NCBI GenBank assembly: GCA_964561705.1
Contig: CAZLQJ010000001.1
Location: forward strand, 49,654 to 113,653
Reading direction: 5' to 3'
Source of the DNA: HGM12587 sp964561705
GTDB taxonomy: Bacteria; Bacillota; Clostridia; Lachnospirales; Lachnospiraceae
DNA length: 64,000 nucleotides
The position numbers and the translations under genes are program-made. Each line of letters begins with the position of its first letter. Within the stretch, counting starts at the first letter, position 1. Positions 35,361 to 43,937 of the stretch are shown one piece after another. Below the pieces are notes generated by a model. That model saw only the letters and a program-made list of their open reading frames with translations, had not been told where the DNA came from and made no database searches.

Positions 35361-37388
35361 CTATAAACTAGCTGCTAAATTTCTCAGCACAGTACCCACA
35401 TAATTTCTATTTTCCACACTGGATGTTTGATCGATGCTTCTCATTCTCTCCAGTGTTTCCTCGTTCCACTCATCATTTTTTCTAAACCGGCTTTGTCCCG
35501 GCTGTACGTTACAAGCTCTTTCCGAAGCTTTGGCTTTTTTAATCGCATTCTGCATCATCTGCAATCTCTTAATGGTCATATTGATTTCTGCATCTGTCAG
35601 AAGTCCATTCAACGCAAATCCCAAAACTGCTGGCCGCAGATTTAAAATACGCTCTGCCAAAGCCGCATCCATATATGGTATGACCAAATCCCCTGTTTTA
35701 GGATCATAGACTCTTCTGTCATGTTTCAATTGATGTTTGACTGTTGAAACATCCAGATTCATACCAAAAGCAGCATCATTGTCAAATGCACTAACCCCCG
35801 TAATCTCATCCGTATTCTGCCCTGTCCCTTGCTTGATTGTTATCATAATATTCCCCACATGACGATCTACCTGACCACAAAGGACATCCAGTACCTGCAG
35901 ACTCATTAACTCTCTCTGTACCGTCCCGCCTAGCTTAGGCATGGATCTTTTTCCTTTCTTCATATCATCACCAAATTTTTTCAAATCAAGATTTCCCCTT
36001 GCAGATTCCATCATGTTTCCTCTGATTGTCTGTTCACTTTTTTTATCAAAAATTTCAACAGTTTCTGACCTGGCTACAAGATCCTGCAATCCAAGAAGTG
36101 CCGCCACTCGACTGGTCGCTACATTTCTTCTTGTGGTGTTTATCGTACTTGCTCCCGGTTTTTTCTTGATTCCCGCCGGGTTCAATGTTTCCTTCATAGA
36201 CGTCAATTGATTTTCTGAAAGATGATATATCGTGGAACAAACAAATCTCACATTTCCTTGGTTTCCAAACCATCCCATCTCAGAATCACTAATTTTATCA
36301 GGATCAGCACTTGAATTTACAGTTTCTGCCCACTTTAAAATGCTCTCCTTTTCCTCTTGTGATAATTGTGGAAAACGTTTCATCACCTTCTCGACATTTT
36401 TCATCACAAGCTCACGAAAATGATTTTCAGCTGAAGCATTCACCGTTTTTTTTAACTGCTTAAACAGTGCCCATCCCTCCCGTGTAAGATCCGGAAGCAT
36501 ACCATCTTCCACCCAGCTTTGCAAATTTTTATAATCTTTATCATTGATTTGTTTTCCTTCCGCAAGCGCTTGTTCCAAAGCGCTTCTTCGATTTTCCTCT
36601 TCTGATCTGACTTTAAATGCATCCTCTTCTTTAAAGAAATATGTATGATCTAATTTCTGCTCTGTTTGATCCGCATGAAGGATCTTTGCATTATCATTCG
36701 AAATGCGAAAAACTTCTGAACAAACACCTTCTTTTTCTTTGTCCGTATGAAATAAATCCTCCGTAACAATACGAACCGTACGAACCCTTCTTAAAACATC
36801 CTTCCAGCTTTGTCTTCCCTGTTCCTCCGGTGTCATCGCACAAAAATCCGTACATGCTGAATCCAACCGCAGCAGATCATTCTGTGCCATATTCTGAATC
36901 TGCAAAATAATGGCTTGCTTCTCCTGTCGGGTACTACGAAATGAGCTACCGTTCTCCTTAGCGGTTTCGCATGCTGCCAAAAGATCCATATAATGAAGCT
37001 TCATTTCTTCAAATCTCCGCAGATTCGTTTCCGGTTCTCTTGTAAATTTTTCATTCATGGCACGTACAAGAAATTCCAGGCTCTTTATGACATCGCCATA
37101 CGCCTCCCCTTTTTTTCGATACATCCCTTTGAGTCGATCCAGCAATTGCGGATAGACCCCCTCCTGATCCTTCCGGATCATCACCTCCCCACTAGGCATT
37201 TCCATGCGTCTAAACAGCCCTGACTCATGATTTTGCCTTGCAGCACTTTTTTGCATTTGTACTCTCTTCAGTTCTTCGATCACCTGTGTATTTCCTACAC
37301 CGCCTACCGGTTTGGGTTTCACTGATCCTTGTCTTTTAGGAAGTTCCTCCTGGTTATTGGGCATCTGCATTCTGTTAAAAACTCCCAT
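35361..37388 (-). CDS. Candidate effector with PI3/4-kinase- or HipA-like kinase domain
   Basis: About 675 residues from ATG 37388; the frame stays open to a TTG at 37520, but that region overlaps the likely promoter. The N-terminal half is charged and helical. The C-terminal third has the marks of the PI3/4K-FAM20-HipA kinase group: 'RRNVATSRVAALLGLQDLV' (helix following the N-lobe), catalytic loop 'CGQVDRHVGNIMI' (Asp, His and Asn of the DRHxxN motif), and the metal-binding 'SAFDNDAAFG'. The motif F-x-R-M-x-M-P occurs twice near the N-terminus (GVFNRMQMP, GLFRRMEMP). No signal peptide. It lies directly upstream of an AAA+ gene at the CIS locus edge. I infer a kinase effector; a toxin-antitoxin HipA is less likely, as there is no HipB. 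Confidence 0.72.
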   Translation of the reverse strand: MGVFNRMQMPNNQEELPKRQGSVKPKPVGGVGNTQVIEELKRVQMQKSAARQNHESGLFRRMEMPSGEVMIRKDQEGVYPQLLDRLKGMYRKKGEAYGDVIKSLEFLVRAMNEKFTREPETNLRRFEEMKLHYMDLLAACETAKENGSSFRSTRQEKQAIILQIQNMAQNDLLRLDSACTDFCAMTPEEQGRQSWKDVLRRVRTVRIVTEDLFHTDKEKEGVCSEVFRISNDNAKILHADQTEQKLDHTYFFKEEDAFKVRSEEENRRSALEQALAEGKQINDKDYKNLQSWVEDGMLPDLTREGWALFKQLKKTVNASAENHFRELVMKNVEKVMKRFPQLSQEEKESILKWAETVNSSADPDKISDSEMGWFGNQGNVRFVCSTIYHLSENQLTSMKETLNPAGIKKKPGASTINTTRRNVATSRVAALLGLQDLVARSETVEIFDKKSEQTIRGNMMESARGNLDLKKFGDDMKKGKRSMPKLGGTVQRELMSLQVLDVLCGQVDRHVGNIMITIKQGTGQNTDEITGVSAFDNDAAFGMNLDVSTVKHQLKHDRRVYDPKTGDLVIPYMDAALAERILNLRPAVLGFALNGLLTDAEINMTIKRLQMMQNAIKKAKASERACNVQPGQSRFRKNDEWNEETLERMRSIDQTSSVENRNYVGTVLRNLAASL

Positions 37389-37502
37389 TTCACGACCGGA
37401 TCCCTTTTTTGAAGATCTATGTCTCTTAAAAAAACTTCTCAACTCTCCGCCCCCTGTCCTGCATACATTTTTCTGCAAATTTTCCAACCAATCAAATAAA
37501 TC

Positions 37503-37529
37503 TATTTTCCAGTATACCAAGGAATTATA
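37503..37529 (-). promoter_or_regulatory. Promoter region of the kinase-like effector gene
   Basis: Contains TTGGTATACTGGAAAATA (extended -10 TGGTATACT) and, just upstream, a TATAAT (37524-37529). It lies directly after the metA terminator. Either -10 would place the start of transcription at or below 37520, so the coding start must be further downstream. Confidence 0.45.
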
Positions 37530-37544
37530 AACAATTTTCTATAC

Positions 37545-37582
37545 AAAAAAACGATGATGAATTTTTCTTCATTCATCATCGT
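37545..37582 (-). terminator. metA terminator
   Basis: Perfect 12-bp stem (37551-37562 and 37571-37582) with an 8-base loop, followed on the minus strand by GTTTTTTTG. It separates metA from the injection-system locus. Confidence 0.9.
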
Positions 37583-37645
37583 CTTCATTTGCACTTACTT
37601 TGTTAATTCACATATTTTATAGGCCTAGAAATATTCATATTTTCT

Positions 37646-38563
37646 CTACTTCTCATCCTCCCAGATGTATGGCGTGATCTGGTAAACGTAATAATTCAGC
37701 CAGTTCGTGTACAATGCATTGGCATGTGCCCGCCACTGCAGCGGCGGCTTCTTTTCCGGATCATCCTGCGGATAATAGTTTTTCGGAACCTGAATATCCA
37801 TTCCTTTGGCGCGGTCTCTTCGATATTCCTTATCCAACGTCATTCGATCGTACTCCGGATGCCCCATGACAAAGATTTTTTTTCCATTTTCTGCCATGCA
37901 GATAAATACGCCCGCTTCTTCGGATTCTGCCATAATCTTCAAATGCGGACAATTTGCAATATCATCCCGGGATACGGTTGTATGGCGGGAATGCGGTGCA
38001 ACAAAATAGTCATCAAATCCTCTCACCAACGGTTCCTTCCGGTGCTGTACCTTATGCTGGTAAATTCCAAAAAGTTTCTGTGACAGCAGAGTCTTCTCCA
38101 ATCCATAATAATAATATAATGCCGCCTGTGCTCCCCAGCAGATATGCAGTGTAGAGGTAACATGGGTTTCACTCCAGTCAAATACCTCTTTTAATTCTTC
38201 CCAATAATCCACTTCTTCAAACGGAAGATGTTCTACTGGTGCACCCGTGATGATCAGTCCGTCAAATCTACGTTTTTTAACATCCTGAAAGGTTTCATAA
38301 AATTTGTTGATATGACTTGCAGAAGTATTTTTTGACTCATGATTGGTCATGGTAATAAACGTCAGATCCACTTGCAGCGGTGTATTCGAAAACGAACGCA
38401 AAAGCTGAAGTTCTGTATCTTCTTTTAATGGCATCAGGTTTAAGATTCCCACTCTCAAGGGACGTACATCCTGTTTTAAAGCACGTTTTTCATCCATTAC
38501 AAATATATTTTCTTCTTCCAGCAGTCCTCTGGCCGGAAGATCATTTTGTATTTTAATCGGCAT
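37646..38563 (-). CDS. metA: Homoserine O-acetyltransferase (MetA family)
   Basis: 305 residues. Transfers an acyl group to homoserine, the first committed step of methionine synthesis. Catalytic residues are all in place with standard numbering from ATG 38563: Cys142 in 'HICWGAQAA', and His235 and Glu237 in 'MGHPEYDR'. Residue 111 is Glu ('GAPVEHL'), which in this family goes with acetyl-CoA rather than succinyl-CoA. AGGAGG lies 7 bases before this ATG. Single-gene unit with its own promoter, leader and terminator. Confidence 0.96.
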   Translation of the reverse strand: MPIKIQNDLPARGLLEEENIFVMDEKRALKQDVRPLRVGILNLMPLKEDTELQLLRSFSNTPLQVDLTFITMTNHESKNTSASHINKFYETFQDVKKRRFDGLIITGAPVEHLPFEEVDYWEELKEVFDWSETHVTSTLHICWGAQAALYYYYGLEKTLLSQKLFGIYQHKVQHRKEPLVRGFDDYFVAPHSRHTTVSRDDIANCPHLKIMAESEEAGVFICMAENGKKIFVMGHPEYDRMTLDKEYRRDRAKGMDIQVPKNYYPQDDPEKKPPLQWRAHANALYTNWLNYYVYQITPYIWEDEK

Positions 38564-38612
38564 AATGTTTCCTCCTGTCATTTATTTCCGCAAATCCGGT
38601 TCTACGGAAAAG

Positions 38613-38686
38613 GGCGGAAGCTTTTTCTCCCGTGAAGCCTCCGCCAAACATATTCTTATTGTAATGTTTTTTACCCCTTTACGCAA
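38613..38686 (-). promoter_or_regulatory. metA promoter and leader hairpin
   Basis: TTGCGT (38681-38686), 17-bp spacer, TACAAT (38658-38663) on the minus strand. Near the 5' end of the mRNA is a GC-rich hairpin (GGCGGA at 38613-38618 with TCCGCC at 38640-38645). No S-box or T-box core was found, so control by the hairpin is only a possibility. Confidence 0.5.
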
Positions 38687-38715
38687 CCAAAAAGATGTAA
38701 TTTTAAAAAATCTTT

Positions 38716-39549
38716 TTATTTTTCGATATTTTCACAGATCACCTCATCTAATGTTCCAAAGGTATATCCCTCACTCTCCCATTGGGTAAGCAGCTCATCT
38801 AAAATTTCTGCATTGGTTGAAGAGGTACTGTGTAAAAGCACAATGGCTCCCGGATGTACCCGCGACATTAATTTTTCAAAGGCCTCTTCCCTGGACGGCT
38901 GGTCATCCTGTTTCCAGTCCACATAGGCAAGACTCCAGAAAAAGGTATGATATCCTAAATCCTTTGCCATCTTCAGATTCTCAATACTATATTTTCCCTG
39001 AGGCGGACGGTAATATTTCACCATTTCTTCACCTGTAATCTCTTGAAATTTGTTTTCGACACTTGTCATTTCTTCCGTAAAACTTTCCAGATTGGAAATT
39101 TTCGACATATCATAGTGATGATAGGTATGATTTCCAACGTTGTGGCCTTCCTCCACCATCCGAAGGACCTGATCCTGTGCAGTTTCCAGATAATGTCCTA
39201 CCACAAAAAATGTGGCTTTTACCTGATGTTTTTTCAATGCATCTAGAATCGCCGGTGTATTTCCATTTTCATATCCTGCATCAAAGGTAAGATACAGTCG
39301 TTTCTGATTAGTATCTCCTAGGTAATAGGTATCATATTCTTTTAATTCCTCCATCGGTGCCATTCCTGTAGGTGGCTGTCCCTGCCTCCCAAATCCTAGT
39401 CCCCAGTCCTGACTTTCTGCAATTACCGAATTTGACACAACATTCTTTGCTTCATTTTTTCTTTGCAGTTCTCCCAAAACAGCGCCGGAAACATAGCAGA
39501 TACCAAACACAGTCAGGATTCCAAATGCTTTCAAGATCCTAATCTTCAT
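38716..39549 (-). CDS. Membrane-anchored polysaccharide deacetylase (PdaA-like)
   Basis: 277 residues: one N-terminal membrane segment, then a NodB-homology domain. Motif 1 is 'YLTFDAGYENG' (D-A instead of the usual D-D, as in PdaA-type enzymes), motif 2 is 'HNVGNHTYHH' (metal-binding His), motif 3 'YYRPPQGKYS', and later 'WSLAYVDWKQDDQPS' and 'GAIVLLHST'. This fits PdaA, which makes muramic delta-lactam in spore cortex, or a related peptidoglycan deacetylase. ATG 39549 has GGAGG only three bases upstream; longer frames upstream run into the terminator of the polyamine operon. No clear promoter of its own. Confidence 0.85.
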   Translation of the reverse strand: MKIRILKAFGILTVFGICYVSGAVLGELQRKNEAKNVVSNSVIAESQDWGLGFGRQGQPPTGMAPMEELKEYDTYYLGDTNQKRLYLTFDAGYENGNTPAILDALKKHQVKATFFVVGHYLETAQDQVLRMVEEGHNVGNHTYHHYDMSKISNLESFTEEMTSVENKFQEITGEEMVKYYRPPQGKYSIENLKMAKDLGYHTFFWSLAYVDWKQDDQPSREEAFEKLMSRVHPGAIVLLHSTSSTNAEILDELLTQWESEGYTFGTLDEVICENIEK

Positions 39550-39563
39550 ATTCCTCCAAATAA

Positions 39564-39597
39564 AAAGCTTTTGGTACACTATATGACCAAAAGCTTT
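39564..39597 (-). terminator. Terminator of the polyamine transport operon
   Basis: Perfect 12-bp stem (39564-39575 and 39586-39597), 10-base loop, then TTTTTATTT on the minus strand, ending directly before the GGAGG of the deacetylase gene. Readthrough would be needed to express the deacetylase from this operon. Confidence 0.85.
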
Positions 39598-39607
39598 CTT
39601 ATTTGCA

Positions 39608-41497
39608 TTAATTGCTGGCATTGCTTGCTGCAATCTTTACTTTACTCCACAGGTTACTGATGATTTTTTTTGTTTCTGCATGAAATTCAAAAATTTCATC
39701 TTTTTCATAATTTGTTCTTGGAAGATAAGCGGAAATTCCTTCATAATCTCCACCTACTCCGGAAAGTTCCTCCATGACTTCCTGATTTGGAGATGTATAA
39801 CCTACATAGCTGGAATTATCGTAAGCTGCCTCGTAGGTACATACATAATTCATAAATTCATGTGCCAATTCTATATTTTTCGCATTGGAAGGAATGACCA
39901 TGGCATCACACCACAGATTGGTTCCGGATTCCGGCAGATAAAATCCCATATTTTCATTTTCGCTCATGATATAAGCCGCATCACCAGAATAAACAAGTCC
40001 CAGTGCCTTTCTTCCCTGGGCCATATTATCGATGATCTCATCCGTCACGATCTCCGGCTTCATGGTTTCTACGCACTGAACCAGCCATTCGTAAGCATTA
40101 TTTAACTCTTTTTCATCAGTCGTATTCATAGAATATCCCAATGCTTTCAGCGCCATCATAAAGGAGTCTCTCTCAGAATCGTAGAGATAAATATCTCCCT
40201 GATATTTTGGATCCAGGAAAATATTGTATCCTTCTGCCTCAAGTTCTTCCTCTGTCACCTTGGTCTTGTCATAGATAATTCCAACCGTTCCCCAGAAATA
40301 TGGCACAGAATACTCATTTCCAGGATCATAGCTCATATCTTTTACATCATCCACCAGAAGATCAAAACCTTCCAGTTTTTCCTGTTCCAGCGACTGAATC
40401 AGTTTTTCATTGATCATACGCTGAATCATATAATCACTTGGAATCACCACATCATAGGATTCACCGTTTGCGATCTTAATATACATCTGCTCATTGGAAT
40501 CAAACAGATCCATTACCACTTTTGCACCGGTCTGCTCCTCAAAATTCTGGATCAGATGCTCTCCTACATATTCTCCTGCATTATATACTCTCAGGGTTTC
40601 TCCCTCATATGGAAGAGCTTCCTTTGTTACACCTCCCCGGAGTGTAAACAAGGCTGCAAACAGTGCCAGAACCACTACCGCCAGAATTCCCAGAAGTTTT
40701 CCTACATTTTTTCCCTTCTCCTGATATTTTGTCATCACAGCAGGAAGCAGGTTGATCAGCAAAAGTCCTACAGTAATGATCAAAACAACCAGAGTTGAAA
40801 TCGCATTAATACTTGGGTTTACGCGTTTACTCATTGTGTAAACCATGATACTTAAGTTTTTAACCCCCTGTCCTGTAACAAAGTAGGAAATGATAAAATC
40901 ATCGACAGACATGGTAAATGCGATCAATGCTCCGGAAATGATGCCCGGTGTAATCTGCGGTACAATCACCTTTGTCAACGCCTGAAACGGAGTAGCTCCC
41001 AGATCCATTGCTGCATTGGCAAGGTTTGGATCCAGCGAACGTACTTTTGGCATCACAGAAAGCATTACATAAGGAATGCAGAATGCAATATGTGCCAACA
41101 GCATGGTCGTATAGCCTTTTTCAATCTTAAAAGTAATAAAAAGTAACATAAATCCGATAGCAGTTACAATCTCCGGATTCATCATCGGCAGGTTGTTGAC
41201 CTGATCCATAATATCCCGGATGATCTTTTTGGATTTGCTAAGACCAATCGCAGCGATCGTTCCAACGACCGTAGAAATTGCCGTCGCCAGAAGTGCTACA
41301 CTGAATGTTGTATACAAAGCTTCCATCATATCCCTGGATTCCAGCATATGCTGATACCACCGAAGGGAAAATCCGGTGAAACTAGTCAATGATTTTCCAT
41401 CATTGAAAGAAAATATGATCATATAAAGGATGGGCGCATAGAAGAAAACAACCAACAGTCCCATAAGAAATTTTCCATAAGTTCCATTCTTTTTCAT
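39608..41497 (-). CDS. potCD: Spermidine/putrescine ABC permease-binding protein fusion (PotC-PotD)
   Basis: 629 residues. Residues 1-260 are a PotC-type inner-membrane permease with the EAA-like loop 'NLANAAMDLGATPFQALTKV'. An extra membrane helix (about 268-287) leads into a PotD-type polyamine-binding protein (about 295-629; 'LRVYNAGEYVGEHLIQNFEE', 'VIPSDYMIQRMI', 'YSVPYFWGTVGIIYDKT'). The binding protein is therefore tethered to the transporter rather than anchored as a lipoprotein. It is the last gene of the pot operon, five bases after potB. Confidence 0.93.
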   Translation of the reverse strand: MKKNGTYGKFLMGLLVVFFYAPILYMIIFSFNDGKSLTSFTGFSLRWYQHMLESRDMMEALYTTFSVALLATAISTVVGTIAAIGLSKSKKIIRDIMDQVNNLPMMNPEIVTAIGFMLLFITFKIEKGYTTMLLAHIAFCIPYVMLSVMPKVRSLDPNLANAAMDLGATPFQALTKVIVPQITPGIISGALIAFTMSVDDFIISYFVTGQGVKNLSIMVYTMSKRVNPSINAISTLVVLIITVGLLLINLLPAVMTKYQEKGKNVGKLLGILAVVVLALFAALFTLRGGVTKEALPYEGETLRVYNAGEYVGEHLIQNFEEQTGAKVVMDLFDSNEQMYIKIANGESYDVVIPSDYMIQRMINEKLIQSLEQEKLEGFDLLVDDVKDMSYDPGNEYSVPYFWGTVGIIYDKTKVTEEELEAEGYNIFLDPKYQGDIYLYDSERDSFMMALKALGYSMNTTDEKELNNAYEWLVQCVETMKPEIVTDEIIDNMAQGRKALGLVYSGDAAYIMSENENMGFYLPESGTNLWCDAMVIPSNAKNIELAHEFMNYVCTYEAAYDNSSYVGYTSPNQEVMEELSGVGGDYEGISAYLPRTNYEKDEIFEFHAETKKIISNLWSKVKIAASNASN

Positions 41498-41502
41498 AGC
41501 TG

Positions 41503-42342
41503 TTACTCTTCCTCCTTTCCACCCTGATTTCTCTTTTCTACATTTCTAACCAGCATCATCATCAACATCATAACCATTGCAATGATCATAGAGATGGCAC
41601 TTCCGAAATTCCACTCCCCGGCTGTAATAAACTGATTTTCAATCAGGTTCCCGATCAGGAAATATTGTCCGCCGCCCAACAGCTTCGGAATAAAGAAGGA
41701 GCTGACTGCCGGTAGAAATACCAAAGTAATTCCATTGATCACTCCCGGAAGGGATAATGGAAAAATAACCCTGCGGAAGGTCTGTGCCCGATTGGCTCCC
41801 AGATCCGCTGCTGCCTCGATCAGCGAATGATCCATCTTACAGAGCGAAGTATTGATCTGCAGGATCATAAATGGAAGAAAGTTATAAACCATGCCCAGTA
41901 AAACTGCGCCCTCCGTATAGAGGATTTCTGTCTCTTTCAGCCCCAAAAATCCAAGGATCGTCTGAATGATCCCGCCTTCGCTTAAAATCCCGATCCACGC
42001 ATAAGTTCTTACCAATGCATTGATCCAGGTTGGAAGTGTAATACAAAGAACTAAAAAGTTTTGTACCTGCTCCCTGCATTTTGAAATATAATATGCCGCC
42101 GGATAGCCGATCAGCAGACAGATCACCGTCGTCTTTACAGCAATGACCAGAGAACGCCACAGGATCAGAAGAAAATCCGGATCTGTAAAAAACTTTTTGT
42201 AATGTTCCAAGGTAAAGGAAAACGAAATGATCTCATTTCCCTGGTGCATTACGGAATACAATGCAATGAGTGCCATTGGCAGTACCAGCATCATTGCAGC
42301 CCATACGATATATGGAATCGCTAACTGTGAAAATCTTTTCAT
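41503..42342 (-). CDS. potB: Spermidine/putrescine ABC permease PotB
   Basis: 279 residues, six predicted membrane helices, with the EAA loop 'LIEAAADLGANRAQTFRRVI' that contacts the ATPase. 'TLPTWINALVRTYAWIGIL' is typical of PotB/PotH. Its ATG overlaps or abuts the potA stop at 42342, so translation is coupled. It pairs with the PotC part of the next gene. Confidence 0.95.
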   Translation of the reverse strand: MKRFSQLAIPYIVWAAMMLVLPMALIALYSVMHQGNEIISFSFTLEHYKKFFTDPDFLLILWRSLVIAVKTTVICLLIGYPAAYYISKCREQVQNFLVLCITLPTWINALVRTYAWIGILSEGGIIQTILGFLGLKETEILYTEGAVLLGMVYNFLPFMILQINTSLCKMDHSLIEAAADLGANRAQTFRRVIFPLSLPGVINGITLVFLPAVSSFFIPKLLGGGQYFLIGNLIENQFITAGEWNFGSAISMIIAMVMMLMMMLVRNVEKRNQGGKEEE

Positions 42343-43922
42343 TACTCAAATACCACCCTTGACATAACATGAATATCTTCCGGGAAAAAGGTCAGTCCTA
42401 CTTCTTCCCCAACTGCTGAATAATCCGTTGTATGGATTTTAAATTCCCTTCCGGTCGTTGAGAAGGTTACCTTATATACGCCTTCCTTCACATCTTCCGG
42501 GTCAAAATCATAATCAACGCTGATATCAATGCTCTGGCTCTCATCACTCAATTTCCATCCCTGTGCATTGGCCCAGGTCTTAATATCCGTATCCAGTGCC
42601 TGAGACTCTAAAATTTCATCAACTGTTTTAAAGAAGTTGAATGCCATAATGGCTTCATTGGCCTTTTCATTTTTTACGAACGGCTGATTGACCACAAAAA
42701 TATTCTTTTCAATCGCCGTTCCCCCGGTTGTATAGAAGGTTACCGGATAGCAGCCAACTTCTTCCTGAAGCTCATATTCTACCTTTGCAATCGAAGTATA
42801 CTCATCTGTTTCCGGATTCCACGCCTGTGCATTGGAAAGGGCAATGATCTCTTTATCATCCAGATTCTTTACATCCTCGATATCTACATAGAAATCATTT
42901 GCACTGATCTTTTCTTTTCCATCTTCACTAGTCACATCATGGTTATGGATCACATGCATATTCACAGTCACACTGGTTCCCGGTACGGTTTCTACGATAA
43001 TCTCATAATGAACTCCTTTGAACAGGGTGCTCAGTACCTCTCCTGTCATCTTTCCGTCTTTTACATCCACGATATCGATATCTTCCGGTCTGATAACCAC
43101 ATCCACCTTTTCATCCTTTTTAAATCCAAAATCCACACAGTCAAAGGTAATATCATCAAAACGTACTTTATAATCCTCCAGCATAACTGCCGGAATGATA
43201 TTACTTTCTCCGATAAAGTTGGCAACATAGCAGTTTGCCGGTTCATTATAGATTTCTTCCGGCGTACCCACCTGCAAAATATCTCCACCCTTCATGACCA
43301 CGATCTTATCCGACATCGTCAATGCCTCTTCCTGATCATGCGTAACAAAAATAAAGGTAATGCCGACTTCCTGCTGGATCCGCTTCAATTCATACTGCAT
43401 TTCTTTACGAAGCTTTAAATCCAAAGCTGCCAAAGGTTCATCCAAAAGCAATACTTTCGGCTCGTTGACCAGCGCTCTTGCAATTGCCACACGCTGCTGC
43501 TGACCGCCGGAAAGCAGGGTCACATTCTTCTTTTCGTACCCTTCCAGCCCAATGAGTTTCAGCATTTTCATAACCTTCTGATCAATAACGTCCTTACTCA
43601 TTTTTTTAATATGAAGTCCAAATGCAATATTTTCATAAACACTCAGATGGGGAAAGAGAGCATATTTTTGAAATACGGTATTTAACTCTCTCTCATAAGG
43701 AGGCTTTTTACTGATTTCCTCTCCATCAAACATGACACTTCCCTCATCTGCATCCAGGAAGCCTCCAAGAATTCTTAAAAGGGTTGTTTTTCCACAACCT
43801 GAGGGTCCTAACAGGGTCACAAATTCTTTTTCATAAATATCCAGATTCACCCCTTTTAAAATGATCTGCCCATCAAAGCTTTTTACGATATTTCGAAACT
43901 CAATCTGTTTCTTTTTTTCCAT
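42342..43922 (-). CDS. potA: Spermidine/putrescine ABC ATPase PotA with large C-terminal insertion
   Basis: 526 residues, against about 350-380 for the family. ABC domain: Walker A 'LGPSGCGKTTLL', signature 'LLSGGQQQRVAIARAL', Walker B 'VLLLDEPLAALD'. The C-terminal TOBE region starts normally ('DVVIRPEDIDIVDVKDGKM'), is interrupted at about 325-480, and resumes at the end ('GEEVGLTFFPEDIHVMSRVV'). The insert holds two similar beta-rich repeats ('SNAQAWNPETDEYTSIAKVE' and a copy starting 'WANAQGWKLSDESQSIDISV'), like small Ig-type modules. Energises polyamine uptake. First transporter gene of the operon, after the regulator. Confidence 0.95.
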   Translation of the reverse strand: MEKKKQIEFRNIVKSFDGQIILKGVNLDIYEKEFVTLLGPSGCGKTTLLRILGGFLDADEGSVMFDGEEISKKPPYERELNTVFQKYALFPHLSVYENIAFGLHIKKMSKDVIDQKVMKMLKLIGLEGYEKKNVTLLSGGQQQRVAIARALVNEPKVLLLDEPLAALDLKLRKEMQYELKRIQQEVGITFIFVTHDQEEALTMSDKIVVMKGGDILQVGTPEEIYNEPANCYVANFIGESNIIPAVMLEDYKVRFDDITFDCVDFGFKKDEKVDVVIRPEDIDIVDVKDGKMTGEVLSTLFKGVHYEIIVETVPGTSVTVNMHVIHNHDVTSEDGKEKISANDFYVDIEDVKNLDDKEIIALSNAQAWNPETDEYTSIAKVEYELQEEVGCYPVTFYTTGGTAIEKNIFVVNQPFVKNEKANEAIMAFNFFKTVDEILESQALDTDIKTWANAQGWKLSDESQSIDISVDYDFDPEDVKEGVYKVTFSTTGREFKIHTTDYSAVGEEVGLTFFPEDIHVMSRVVFE

Positions 43923-43937
43923 TTTCCCATCCTCCCT

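Noticed and set aside
35361..37388. HipA of a HipBA toxin-antitoxin pair
   Set aside because: No HipB-like gene beside it, an extra 400-residue N-terminal region, and a CIS AAA+ gene as its partner.
1..37520. Prophage, R-type tailocin or diffocin
   Set aside because: No capsid, terminase, portal, holin or endolysin; instead AAA+ ATPases, DUF4255, PAAR-like tip and LysM adaptor, the eCIS set.
1..37520. Type VI secretion system
   Set aside because: No TssJ, TssL, TssM, ClpV or Hcp-type genes; tube and sheath are of the gp19/Afp type.
38581..38690. S-box or T-box riboswitch upstream of metA
   Set aside because: Only one short GC-rich hairpin is present; no conserved S-box or T-box core and the leader is too short.
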